This document shows, piece after piece, positions 25,404 through 35,635 of a stretch of 43,027 bases of DNA. Numbering within the stretch: the first letter of the stretch is position 1; the number at the start of each line of letters is the position of its first letter. Position numbers and translations under genes: made by a program. The stretch comes from Nocardia wallacei. Its GTDB lineage: Bacteria; Actinomycetota; Actinomycetes; Mycobacteriales; Mycobacteriaceae. The stretch lies in NCBI RefSeq assembly GCF_029868745.1, contig NZ_JARWOP010000139.1, forward strand, positions 1 to 43,027, in the 5' to 3' direction. The notes under the pieces are model-generated. The model saw only the letters and a list, made by a program, of their open reading frames with translations. It was not told the origin of the DNA and did not search any database.

Positions 25404-27713
25404 CTATGGGGCCGGTGGGGTCGTCGGGTCGTACTCCGGCGCGGAGTCGGGTGCGGGGGCCGCGATCTGCTCGGGAGCGGGTGCGGCCGGTTGGGCGGGG
25501 ATCGGGTTCCCTGTCTGCTGGGTGTCGTTGTAGGTCTTCAGCAGCGTGGTGACGATGCCTGTCACCTGGTTCAGGATCAGGGAGCCGTTCTCGAAATCCG
25601 AGCGCAGGCCGTCCGGGACGGGGTAGGCGTTGCGCAGCGGCAGGCCCAGCAGGCCGGTTTCGGCGCCGAGCTGGACGAAGCGGTCCAGGATGTGGCCGAC
25701 CACCTCGATCACATTGCCGTCCGGAGCGGCGTAGACGTAGCCGTTGACGAATTTCGCGTACTGGCCGCCGTTTGCGGTCGGCTGCGGTTCGGAAGCCGCG
25801 GCGCCCAGATGCCCGTCGGGCCCGCCCTGTTCGGCCCAGTACCGGGCGACGAGGTTCTCCTCGACCATGCCGAGTACCCGGCCGGTCAGGCCGGCCAGTG
25901 CCGCGAGATCGGTGCCGGGGCGCTGTGCGCCGGGCGCGGTGTTGTTGCCCGCGCGGGTGGCCAGCGGTGTGCCGCTGCCCGCGGCGATCTCGCGGATGCG
26001 GTCCATCAGCGCGTACGCGGCATCGCCCGGACAGGTGGTGTTGCCGACGTCGCGGTGGGCGAACACCGTGGGCAACTGCACCGCCTCGCCCTGGGCGTAC
26101 GGCGTGAATTCGGTGCCCTCGGAGTACATCGTGGTCTTGCTCAGCGGGTTCAGGCCGCCGACTTTCGCGCGCCACCCGATGAACTGCCCGGCCGCCTGGA
26201 TCGCGGCGTCGGTGGGCGGCTCGGTCTCGAAATCGCCCATCAGCGCGACGCCGGAGGTGTTCTCGTTGAACCCGCCCGCGTGCGCGCCCTGCACCGGCCG
26301 GTCCAGGCCGCCGGAATGACCTTCGAAGATCTGCCCGTACTTGTCGACCAGGGCGTGGTAGCCGATGTCGCACCAGCCCAGGGTCTTCGCGTGATAGGCG
26401 TAGATGGCCCGGACGATCCCGGCCGATTCGGCCTTGGAGTAATCGTTGCGGCCCGCGGTGTGGTGCACGGTGATGCCGCCGAGGCCGTCGTCGTAGGTCG
26501 GTTCCTCGCAGCGGATCGATTCGTCGGCGCCCCACTGGGCCCGGCTGATCACCTTGGGTCCGCCGCCCGAGAGCGGGGCGGCCACGCGGGTCAGATTGTC
26601 GTCGGCCACGCCGCGACCCGGATCGATCAGTACCGCCGACAGCGTCGAGGCGGCCAGCTGGGCGGGGTCGCCGGAGCGCGCGGGCACGGTGCCGGGCGTC
26701 GGCGCGGCCGCCTTGCGGGTGGTGAGCACCTGGACCGAGTTGGTCTTGCCGACGTAGATCGGTTCGGTGCCGGTCCGGCCCGGCGGCGTGTGGTCGTCGG
26801 CGCGCGTGTCGACCTGTTCGGTGGAGAACCACGGCCCCCAGCTGCCGTCGGAAGTCTTCGCCCGCACCAATGCCTTGGTGCCGCTCAGGTTTTCAGCGGT
26901 CAGCGCGACCATGCTGAACGGTGTCTCACGACTGAGTTCCTTGACCTCCGCACCGACCCGGTCGGCGAGTTCGGGCGCGACCGCGCCGGGAGCCAGCGCC
27001 GGCGAATGTGGGTCCGCACCGGGTGCGAGCGCTGGGTCGGAGGCCGCAGCGGGAGCGTTCGGTTCCCCGGATGGGGGTGCTGAGTCGGTGGCCGGGGCCG
27101 GGGCGTTCGGGTCCCCGCCGGGCGGGAGCGCTGGGTCGGTGGCCGGGGCAGCGGCGTTCGGGTCGGCACCGGATGGGGGTGCTGGGTCGGTGGCCGGAGC
27201 GGGGGCGCTCGAGTCAGCACCGGGTGAGGGCTCCGGGGCGTTCGGGTCGGCAGCGGGCGGGAGGGCCGCATCGGTGCCCGGGGTGGGTTCCTCGAGTGGG
27301 GCCGCGATGAAACCGGGTGCGCCGCTGGGCTTTTGGGACGGCGTGGGCTGTGCCGTCGTGGTCTGGGACGGACCGAACTGAGGCAGGGGGATCTCGCTGG
27401 GTAGCTGCACGCCCGGCGGTGCGGGTAGGCCCGGCGGCACCGGGACCGCGCGGGGCAGCGGCAGTTTGCGCAGATCCGACAGGCGCAGGTCGGGCAGGTC
27501 GAGGCCGGTGAGTTCGCGCAGCGGCAGGACGACGTCCGGCGCGGAGGCCAGCGCCACCTCGGTGAGTTGCGCTGGGATCGCCGCGAGATTGCTTTCGTTT
27601 GCCGAGTGATAGTCGGGCGTGTCGCGCAGGACGAGACCCGCGAGCGGCGCGGTGACCACCAGGGTGGCCACCACCGGAAGAATGTACGGGCGTTTCGGTC
27701 TGCGGTACGGCAC
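25404..27713 (-). CDS. Secreted N-acetylmuramoyl-L-alanine amidase with LGFP repeats (Rv3811-like)
   Basis: 769 residues. An N-terminal hydrophobic helix (about 11-30) serves as signal or anchor. Next come a Pro-rich region with imperfect 17-residue repeats (about 150-235), a beta-rich segment, and an amidase_2/PGRP domain from about 390 to 575: ISRAQWGADESIRC, TVHHTAG with His417/His418, and AHRDVGNTTCPG with His553 and Cys561 as zinc ligands. The last 150 residues hold LGFP-type repeats (GHLGAAASEP, TGLLGLPLRNAYPVPDG), which bind the cell wall. It should cleave the muramic acid-L-Ala bond and release stem peptides. GTG 27713 follows GGGGAGAG. It corresponds to the secreted PGRP Rv3811 next to glf in M. 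tuberculosis and is divergent from a SpoIID-type gene. Confidence 0.93.
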   Translation of the reverse strand: MPYRRPKRPYILPVVATLVVTAPLAGLVLRDTPDYHSANESNLAAIPAQLTEVALASAPDVVLPLRELTGLDLPDLRLSDLRKLPLPRAVPVPPGLPAPPGVQLPSEIPLPQFGPSQTTTAQPTPSQKPSGAPGFIAAPLEEPTPGTDAALPPAADPNAPEPSPGADSSAPAPATDPAPPSGADPNAAAPATDPALPPGGDPNAPAPATDSAPPSGEPNAPAAASDPALAPGADPHSPALAPGAVAPELADRVGAEVKELSRETPFSMVALTAENLSGTKALVRAKTSDGSWGPWFSTEQVDTRADDHTPPGRTGTEPIYVGKTNSVQVLTTRKAAAPTPGTVPARSGDPAQLAASTLSAVLIDPGRGVADDNLTRVAAPLSGGGPKVISRAQWGADESIRCEEPTYDDGLGGITVHHTAGRNDYSKAESAGIVRAIYAYHAKTLGWCDIGYHALVDKYGQIFEGHSGGLDRPVQGAHAGGFNENTSGVALMGDFETEPPTDAAIQAAGQFIGWRAKVGGLNPLSKTTMYSEGTEFTPYAQGEAVQLPTVFAHRDVGNTTCPGDAAYALMDRIREIAAGSGTPLATRAGNNTAPGAQRPGTDLAALAGLTGRVLGMVEENLVARYWAEQGGPDGHLGAAASEPQPTANGGQYAKFVNGYVYAAPDGNVIEVVGHILDRFVQLGAETGLLGLPLRNAYPVPDGLRSDFENGSLILNQVTGIVTTLLKTYNDTQQTGNPIPAQPAAPAPEQIAAPAPDSAPEYDPTTPPAP
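27000..27260 (-). repeat. Tandem coding repeats in the amidase linker
   Basis: About four to five imperfect repeats of 48-54 bases encode units such as ATDPALPPGGDPNAPAP with varied spacing (DPAPPSGADPNAA, DSAPPSGEPNAPA). They form a flexible Pro/Ala linker between the membrane end and the catalytic domain. They are coding, so this is not a CRISPR array. Confidence 0.75.
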
Positions 27714-27738
27714 GAGCCTCTCCCCTTCAGGTAGAACC

Positions 27739-27751
27739 GTTGACCGTCAAC
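27739..27751. promoter_or_regulatory. Inverted repeat upstream of the amidase gene
   Basis: GTTGACCGTCAAC is two 6-bp half-sites around one C, 26-38 bases before the amidase start. It resembles the TTGACG/CGTCAA half-sites near the MerR gene, with tighter spacing. It could be an operator. Confidence 0.4.
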
Positions 27752-27784
27752 TGCGGAGCAGGGTTGATTCCTGACGGAACAATG

Positions 27785-27811
27785 GTCACACTAGTCACAA
27801 TCTTCACAAAT
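27785..27811 (+). promoter_or_regulatory. Probable MtrA-type binding site: three 9-bp direct repeats
   Basis: Three consecutive 9-bp units start with GTCACA, GTCACA and TTCACA (27785, 27794 and 27803). M. tuberculosis MtrA binds loosely conserved 9-nt direct repeats of the GTCACAgcg type, including at peptidoglycan-hydrolase and antigen 85 promoters. The site lies between the divergent amidase and SpoIID-type genes, about 72-98 bases before the amidase start and 74-100 bases before the other start, so one regulator could control both. Confidence 0.6.
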
Positions 27812-27884
27812 CTAAACCTTCAGTTGAGGATTAGAGGTCGATAGCTCGAATGTAGCTTCCAAATAGCCGCACAGTGGGCAGGAC

Positions 27885-29441
27885 ATGCCGAACGGAACCG
27901 ACCGGCAGGGGCCGCCCGCGAAACCCGTGGGAGTGCACATGGCAAGCGCGAGACGACGGTGGGTCGCGGTACAGCGACAGGGCGAGTTGTCGCGCCGCCG
28001 CCGACGGCGACACGCCGTGGGAGCGGGACTGGTCGCGCTGACCCTGACGGGCGGTGCGGTCGTGCTGACCGGGACGTGGCCCGGCGGACCCGCGCCGTAC
28101 CGGCCGCTGGCCGGCGTCGGGCACGGCCGCGGCATGAGTCAGGTCGGCGCGTTCGACCAGGCGCTGGCCGGCGCAGCGGCCGAGGACATCCTGGCGCACT
28201 ACTACCCGGGCGCCGTCCTCGGGACGATCGCGCCGACCACCGTCGGTGTCCGGTTGACGGCCGACGACAACGAGACCCTCGACGTCTTCTCCGACGCCGG
28301 GCTGACGGTCGCCGATCGGCGGGTCGTCGCCGGTCAGGCCGCGCATCTCACCCCGATGCCCGACGGCGGCGCCAATGTCGTGATCACGGCCGGTTGCGAC
28401 GGCGACGTGATCTGGCAGGGGGCCACCGCCGACCCGTGGGCCTACCCGGTCGTGCCCGGCACCGACCGCCCGGCGGCCGAGCACCTGAAGGTGTGCGGCG
28501 GCGGCACGTATCGCGGCGCCCTCGGCGTCACCCTCGAGAACGGCGACGCCCGCACGGTCAACCAGGTCGACGTCGACGACTACCTGATGGGCGTGGTCCC
28601 GGCCGAGATGCAGGCCGACTGGGCCGACCAGGGCGGCGCGGAAGCCTTGCGCGCGCAGGCGATCGCGGCCCGCTCCTACGCCCTGGCCGAGCAGCGCTAT
28701 CCCTACGCCCAGACCTGCGACATCACCGATTGCCAGGTCTATCCCGGCACCGAGAAGGAGGATCCGCGGGCGGCCGAGGCGGTCCGGGCGACCTCCGGCC
28801 GAGTGTTGTTGCGCGACGGGCGAATTCTGCGCACCGAGTACTCGGCGGCCCCGGGCGGCGGGCAGCCCATCGACATCGACACCCTCGAGGTCGGCCCGAG
28901 TCCCGACGAGCTGGCTCCCGCCCCCGCCCCGCCGCCTCGCGACGACTACGGCCAGCAGGCCGTGCGCGGCAACAGCGTCATCGACGTCAAGTACGCCGAG
29001 ACCGGCGGTTCGGCCGGACCGCTCGGCGCGGCGCGCGGCCCGGAGTCGTTGCTGCCCGGCCGAATCGGGACATATCGCATGTTCGACAACGGCGTCATCA
29101 TTGCCACCCCGGTCCTGGGCGCTCGCGTCGTCGACTTCGACACCCTGCTCCAAGTCGCGCCGGAGATGGCCACCACTCCCGGCCCCCGGTCCGACGCCGC
29201 CCCCGGCAGCGCCGCGATCCCCAGCGGCACAGCCCCACCCAACACCGCCTCGACCCCTACGCCGCGCCCGACGGTCCTGCCGGACGAAGCGGTGCAACTA
29301 CCGCAGCACACCGGAGCCGTCCCCGAAGATCCCCAATTCTCCACGGAGCCTGGCGATTTCGATGCCGGTTCCGAGTATTCGCAGCCGTCCGCCGAAGGCG
29401 CGGAGGGTGAGACCCCACCGTCGGATCCCGAATGGGCTTGA
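27885..29441 (+). CDS. SpoIID/LytB-domain secreted peptidoglycan glycan-strand hydrolase
   Basis: 518 residues (499 if the ATG at 27939 is used). An Arg-rich N-terminus precedes one transmembrane helix (about 43-64). GHGRGMSQVGA (79-89) and HYYPGA (105-110) come first, and the catalytic SpoIID domain follows: VVPAEMQADW with Glu241, the predicted general acid/base, then LRAQAIAARSYAL, and TEYSAAPGGGQ. In B. subtilis SpoIID the GHGVGMSQ element is at the C-terminal end, so the order here is circularly permuted, as I recall for other actinobacterial members. SpoIID enzymes cleave glycan strands already stripped of stem peptides. The C-terminal 120 residues are Pro/Thr/Glu-rich and disordered-looking. 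It is divergent from an amidase that would create denuded strands. Confidence 0.88.
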   Translation: MPNGTDRQGPPAKPVGVHMASARRRWVAVQRQGELSRRRRRRHAVGAGLVALTLTGGAVVLTGTWPGGPAPYRPLAGVGHGRGMSQVGAFDQALAGAAAEDILAHYYPGAVLGTIAPTTVGVRLTADDNETLDVFSDAGLTVADRRVVAGQAAHLTPMPDGGANVVITAGCDGDVIWQGATADPWAYPVVPGTDRPAAEHLKVCGGGTYRGALGVTLENGDARTVNQVDVDDYLMGVVPAEMQADWADQGGAEALRAQAIAARSYALAEQRYPYAQTCDITDCQVYPGTEKEDPRAAEAVRATSGRVLLRDGRILRTEYSAAPGGGQPIDIDTLEVGPSPDELAPAPAPPPRDDYGQQAVRGNSVIDVKYAETGGSAGPLGAARGPESLLPGRIGTYRMFDNGVIIATPVLGARVVDFDTLLQVAPEMATTPGPRSDAAPGSAAIPSGTAPPNTASTPTPRPTVLPDEAVQLPQHTGAVPEDPQFSTEPGDFDAGSEYSQPSAEGAEGETPPSDPEWA

Positions 29442-29468
29442 CCTTGACGTAGCGTCAACTTGCAAGCT
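29438..29468 (+). promoter_or_regulatory. MerR-type promoter and operator of the TipAS regulator
   Basis: -35 TTGACC (29438-29443) and a -10-like CAAGCT (29463-29468) are separated by 19 bp, and the spacer begins with the perfect dyad TTGACG-TAG-CGTCAA (29444-29458). A long spacer with a dyad inside is the hallmark of promoters activated by MerR-family proteins. The -35 box overlaps the stop codon of the SpoIID-type gene. Confidence 0.6.
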
Positions 29469-29499
29469 GGAAGTGTCGACGCGGACGAGAGGAAAAGCG

Positions 29500-30285
29500 G
29501 TGGTCAGGGCGGGGTCCGGAGGGAAGGGCCGGGGTGAGTGGTCCATTCAGGAACTGGCGAAGGCCGCCGGTACCACCAGCCGGACATTGCGCCACTACGG
29601 CGAACTGGGGCTGTTGCCGCCCAGCCGGATCGGGACCAACGGATACCGCTACTACGACCAGGACTCCCTCGTGCGGTTGCAACGCATCCTGTTGCTGCGG
29701 GAACTCGGCCTCGGCCTGCCGGTCATCGCCGAAGTGCTTGCGGGCGAACAGGATGCGGCGGCCGCGCTGCGGGCGCATCTGGATCTGCTGCGCCAGGAGC
29801 AGGACCGGATCGCCCGGCTGATCGCGTCGGTGCACACCACATTGCGCAAGACGGAAGCAGGTGAGCCACTCATGGCGGACGAGGTATTCGACGGTTTCGA
29901 CCACACGCAGTACAAGGACGAGGTGATCGAACGCTGGGGCAAGGACGCCTACGAGCAGGGCGACCGCTGGTGGCGGTCGCTCGGCGAGGCGGAGAAGCAG
30001 GAGTTCCTGCGGACGCAGATCGATATCGCCACCGATTACGGCAAGGCGCATCGCGCGGGTCTCGCGCCCGGCAGCGCCGAGGTGCTGGCCATCACGCAGC
30101 GCCACTACGACTGGGTGACGATCGGCTGGCAGGGCAAGTGCCCGAACCGGGACTACTTCACCAACCTCGGTGAAATGTACGTTGCCGACCCACGTTTCGG
30201 CGTCAACTACGACAAGCACGGCCCCGGCACGGCCGAGTTCGTCCGCGACGCCATGCGGGCCTACGCCGAAACCCACCTGTCGTAA
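29500..30285 (+). CDS. MerR family regulator with a TipAS ligand-binding domain
   Basis: 261 residues from GTG 29500, which follows AGAGGAAA. The winged helix-turn-helix is at about 14-80 (WSIQELAKAAGTTSRTLRHY, GYRYYDQDSL), followed by a dimerisation coiled coil (LRQEQDRIARLIASVHTTL). The C-terminal TipAS domain is at about 130-255, with LGEMYVADPRFGVNYDK. TipAS domains in Streptomyces TipAL trap thiopeptide antibiotics on a cysteine; a Cys here (residue 214 with this start) lies nine residues before the LGEMYV block, in roughly the matching place. The dyad in a 19-bp promoter spacer just upstream indicates autoregulation. The ligand and other targets are unknown. Confidence 0.88.
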   Translation: MVRAGSGGKGRGEWSIQELAKAAGTTSRTLRHYGELGLLPPSRIGTNGYRYYDQDSLVRLQRILLLRELGLGLPVIAEVLAGEQDAAAALRAHLDLLRQEQDRIARLIASVHTTLRKTEAGEPLMADEVFDGFDHTQYKDEVIERWGKDAYEQGDRWWRSLGEAEKQEFLRTQIDIATDYGKAHRAGLAPGSAEVLAITQRHYDWVTIGWQGKCPNRDYFTNLGEMYVADPRFGVNYDKHGPGTAEFVRDAMRAYAETHLS

Positions 30286-30302
30286 GCGGATTCGGGGCCG
30301 GA

Positions 30303-30320
30303 CGGCGTTTCGAAACGCCG
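30303..30320. repeat. Perfect 18-bp palindrome after the MerR gene
   Basis: CGGCGTTTCGAAACGCCG is a perfect palindrome, and CCGG/CCGG extend it on both sides across one A-A mismatch. It lies 17 bases after the MerR stop and about 43 before the next start. There is no T-run, so it is either a weak terminator or an operator of the downstream gene. Confidence 0.5.
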
Positions 30321-30362
30321 ACCGGCACCCGGTACAGTCCGAGTGCAGAAGGGGGAAATACG

Positions 30363-30929
30363 TTGCACCAGCCATACGGCCACCAGGAGTACCCGGCTCA
30401 CGGCTATCCGCCGCCCGAATATCCGGCCTACGGTCATCCATCGCCCGCGGGTTATCCAAGTTACGGCTATCCACAGCCGATGTACCAACCACCGGCGAGC
30501 GGCGGGGCCGCGATCACGGCGGGCATTCTCGCGATTCTGCTCGCCCTGTTCGGCGTCTTCGGGGTAATCGCCTCGGTCAGCGTGGGGTACGACCAGTACC
30601 ACAACGACGCGGCGAGCGAGGAGGCCCGCGACCTGTTCTACCTCTCGGCCGCGGTCGAGGGCGGCATCGTCCTGCTGTTGCTGCTCGGCGGCATTCTGGT
30701 GATGAACCGCAAGAATGCCGGACGGGTCATCCTGATCATTCTCGCCACCCTCGGCCTGCTGGGCGGTTTCGCCGGCACGATCACCGGAATCCTGTCTCCG
30801 GTCCCGGTCAGCGCCGTTCCGGGTGTGATCGGCGTACTCGTCGCCGTCCTCATACTGGCCCTCACCCTGGCGGGCTCCACCAAACGCTGGTGTGCGGAGG
30901 GCCGCCGACCGCCCTACCCGTATTACTGA
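30363..30929 (+). CDS. Tyr/Pro-rich small membrane protein of unknown function
   Basis: 188 residues from TTG 30363, supported by AAGGGGG shortly upstream. The first 45 residues are a cytoplasmic-looking low-complexity segment of YP/GYP units (for example PAYGHPSPAGYPSYGYPQ), then come four hydrophobic helices (about 50-75, 98-118, 125-148 and 158-178) and a short Arg/Pro/Tyr tail. The architecture resembles many actinobacterial envelope proteins with Pro/Tyr-rich N-termini, but I recognise no specific family. It lies between the MerR gene and glf in the same direction; in M. tuberculosis the exported protein Erp occupies the equivalent neighbourhood, but this protein shows no Erp repeats. 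Confidence 0.7.
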   Translation: MHQPYGHQEYPAHGYPPPEYPAYGHPSPAGYPSYGYPQPMYQPPASGGAAITAGILAILLALFGVFGVIASVSVGYDQYHNDAASEEARDLFYLSAAVEGGIVLLLLLGGILVMNRKNAGRVILIILATLGLLGGFAGTITGILSPVPVSAVPGVIGVLVAVLILALTLAGSTKRWCAEGRRPPYPYY

Positions 30930-34107
<3,178 letters not shown>

Positions 34108-34111
<4 letters not shown>

Positions 34112-34701
34112 CAGCGGCGGTACCCGAGTCGGCCGACGCGCCGCGCCTGCACGTCGTGCCCGAGCCCGTCGCCTCGCCCGCCGAGGTCAAGATCATCAAC
34201 GCGGTGCAGGGCACCATCGGCCGGAACCCGGCCGTGGTCAGGGTGGCCCGCGGGCTGTCGCACTTCGGCGAGCACTCGCTGGGCTGGGTGGGCATCGGCG
34301 CCGCCGGCGCCTTGCTGGACAAGCCGCGCCGGCGGCAGTGGGCCGGGGTCGCGGTCGGCGCCTTCGGGGCGCACGCCGCGTCGGTGATCATCAAGCGAAT
34401 CGTCCGCCGCCCGCGCCCGCACGATCCGTCGGTGCAGGTCAACGTGTCGACGCCGAGCAAACTCAGCTTCCCGTCGTCGCACGCGACCTCCACGACCGCG
34501 GCGGCGGTATTGCTCGGCAGACTGACCGGGCTACCCTTGCCTGCGGTGCTCGTGCCGCCGATGCTGCTGTCCCGGATCGTGCTCGGGGTGCACTACCCCT
34601 CGGATGTGCTCGCCGGGTCCGCGCTGGGCGCCGCGTCCGCAGCCGCCGTGCTCGCCGCCGAAAAGAGAACCCGTGACCGCACAGGAAAGAACCCTCGTTG
34701 A
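34108..34701 (+). CDS. PAP2-type phosphatase, probable decaprenylphosphoryl-5-phosphoribose phosphatase (Rv3807c-like)
   Basis: 197 residues with four to five membrane helices and the three PAP2 motifs: Lys96-x6-Arg103-Pro104 (KRIVRRPRP), PSSH at 122-125 with the proposed acid/base His125, and SR-x5-H-x3-D (Ser155, Arg156, His162 and Asp166). PSSH replaces the common PSGH, as I recall for mycobacterial homologues. In mycobacteria the equivalent protein is proposed to dephosphorylate decaprenylphosphoryl-5-phosphoribose, the step between UbiA and the DprE epimerases. The position between glfT2 and ubiA fits that role. ATG 34108 overlaps the glfT2 stop. Confidence 0.9.
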
Positions 34702-34702
34702 T

Positions 34703-35635
34703 ATGAGTGAAGAGCCGACCAGCGTCGACCTGGACGAGGCCGTCATCAAAGGTCCGCCGAAGACCCTGGCCGGCGGCCTCGTCAAGGCGATGCGGCCGCG
34801 CCAGTGGGTGAAGAACGTCCTGGTGCTGGCGGCTCCGCTGGCGGCGGGCAAGGACGCGGTCTCGAGTGTCTCGGTACTGGGACATGTCGGGATCGCCTTC
34901 GTGGTGTTCTGTCTGGCGGCCTCGGGGATCTACCTGATCAACGACGCGAAGGACGTGGAGGCCGACCGGGCGCACCCGACCAAGCGCTATCGGCCGATCG
35001 CGGCCGGTGTGGTTCCGGTCAATCTCGCCTACATGCTGGCGGTCGTGCTGCTGGTCGGTTCGGTCGCGATATCGTTCGCGGCGTCCTGGCATCTGGCCGT
35101 GGTGATGGCGGTCTACATCGGCATCCAGCTGGCCTACTGCTTCGGTCTCAAGCACCAGGCGGTGCTCGACATCTCCATCGTGTCGTCGGGCTTCCTGCTG
35201 CGCGCGGTCGCCGGTGGCGCCGCGGCGAGTATCGAACTGTCGCAGTGGTTCCTGCTGATCATGGCGTTCGGCTCGCTGTTCATGGCGGCCGGAAAGCGAT
35301 ACGCGGAGTTGAAGATCGCGCTCGACACGGGCGCGAAGATCCGCAAGTCGCTGCAGTACTACACGCCCACCTACCTACGCTTCATCTGGACGTTGTCGGC
35401 GACCGCGGTCGTCGTGTTCTACGGCCTGTGGGCATTTCAGCAACAGCAGTACAAGGACACCCAGTGGTATGCGATCTCGATGATTCCGTTTACGATCGCA
35501 ATCCTGCGTTACGCGGTCGACGTCGATGGCGGCGAGGCCGGTGAACCCGAAGAGATCGCGCTGGGGGACCGCATATTGCAGCTCCTGGCCATCGCCTGGA
35601 TCGGAGCGGTAGGTGTCGCTGTCTATCTCGCCTGA
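34703..35635 (+). CDS. ubiA: Decaprenyl-phosphate 5-phosphoribosyltransferase
   Basis: 310 residues with about eight to nine helices. UbiA-family prenyltransferases carry two Asp-rich motifs: here NDAKDVEADR (Asn80, Asp81, Asp84, Asp88) and, near the C-terminus, YAVDVDGGEAGEPEE. This member transfers 5-phosphoribose from PRPP to decaprenyl phosphate, the first committed step to the arabinose donor DPA. The sequence RPRQWVKNVLVLAAPLA at the start and AYCFGLKHQAV later match the Rv3806c type. The ATG at 34703 lies one base after the PAP2 stop; an in-frame GTG at 34673 would overlap that gene and is less likely. Confidence 0.95.
   Translation: MSEEPTSVDLDEAVIKGPPKTLAGGLVKAMRPRQWVKNVLVLAAPLAAGKDAVSSVSVLGHVGIAFVVFCLAASGIYLINDAKDVEADRAHPTKRYRPIAAGVVPVNLAYMLAVVLLVGSVAISFAASWHLAVVMAVYIGIQLAYCFGLKHQAVLDISIVSSGFLLRAVAGGAAASIELSQWFLLIMAFGSLFMAAGKRYAELKIALDTGAKIRKSLQYYTPTYLRFIWTLSATAVVVFYGLWAFQQQQYKDTQWYAISMIPFTIAILRYAVDVDGGEAGEPEEIALGDRILQLLAIAWIGAVGVAVYLA

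Noticed and set aside
25101..27083. A 660-codon open frame opposite the amidase
   Set aside because: Composition and lack of motifs mark it as a shadow; the amidase on the other strand has clear zinc ligands and LGFP repeats.
27000..27260. Short regular repeats resembling a CRISPR array
   Set aside because: The repeats are in frame within the amidase gene, vary in length, have no unique spacers, and no cas genes are present.
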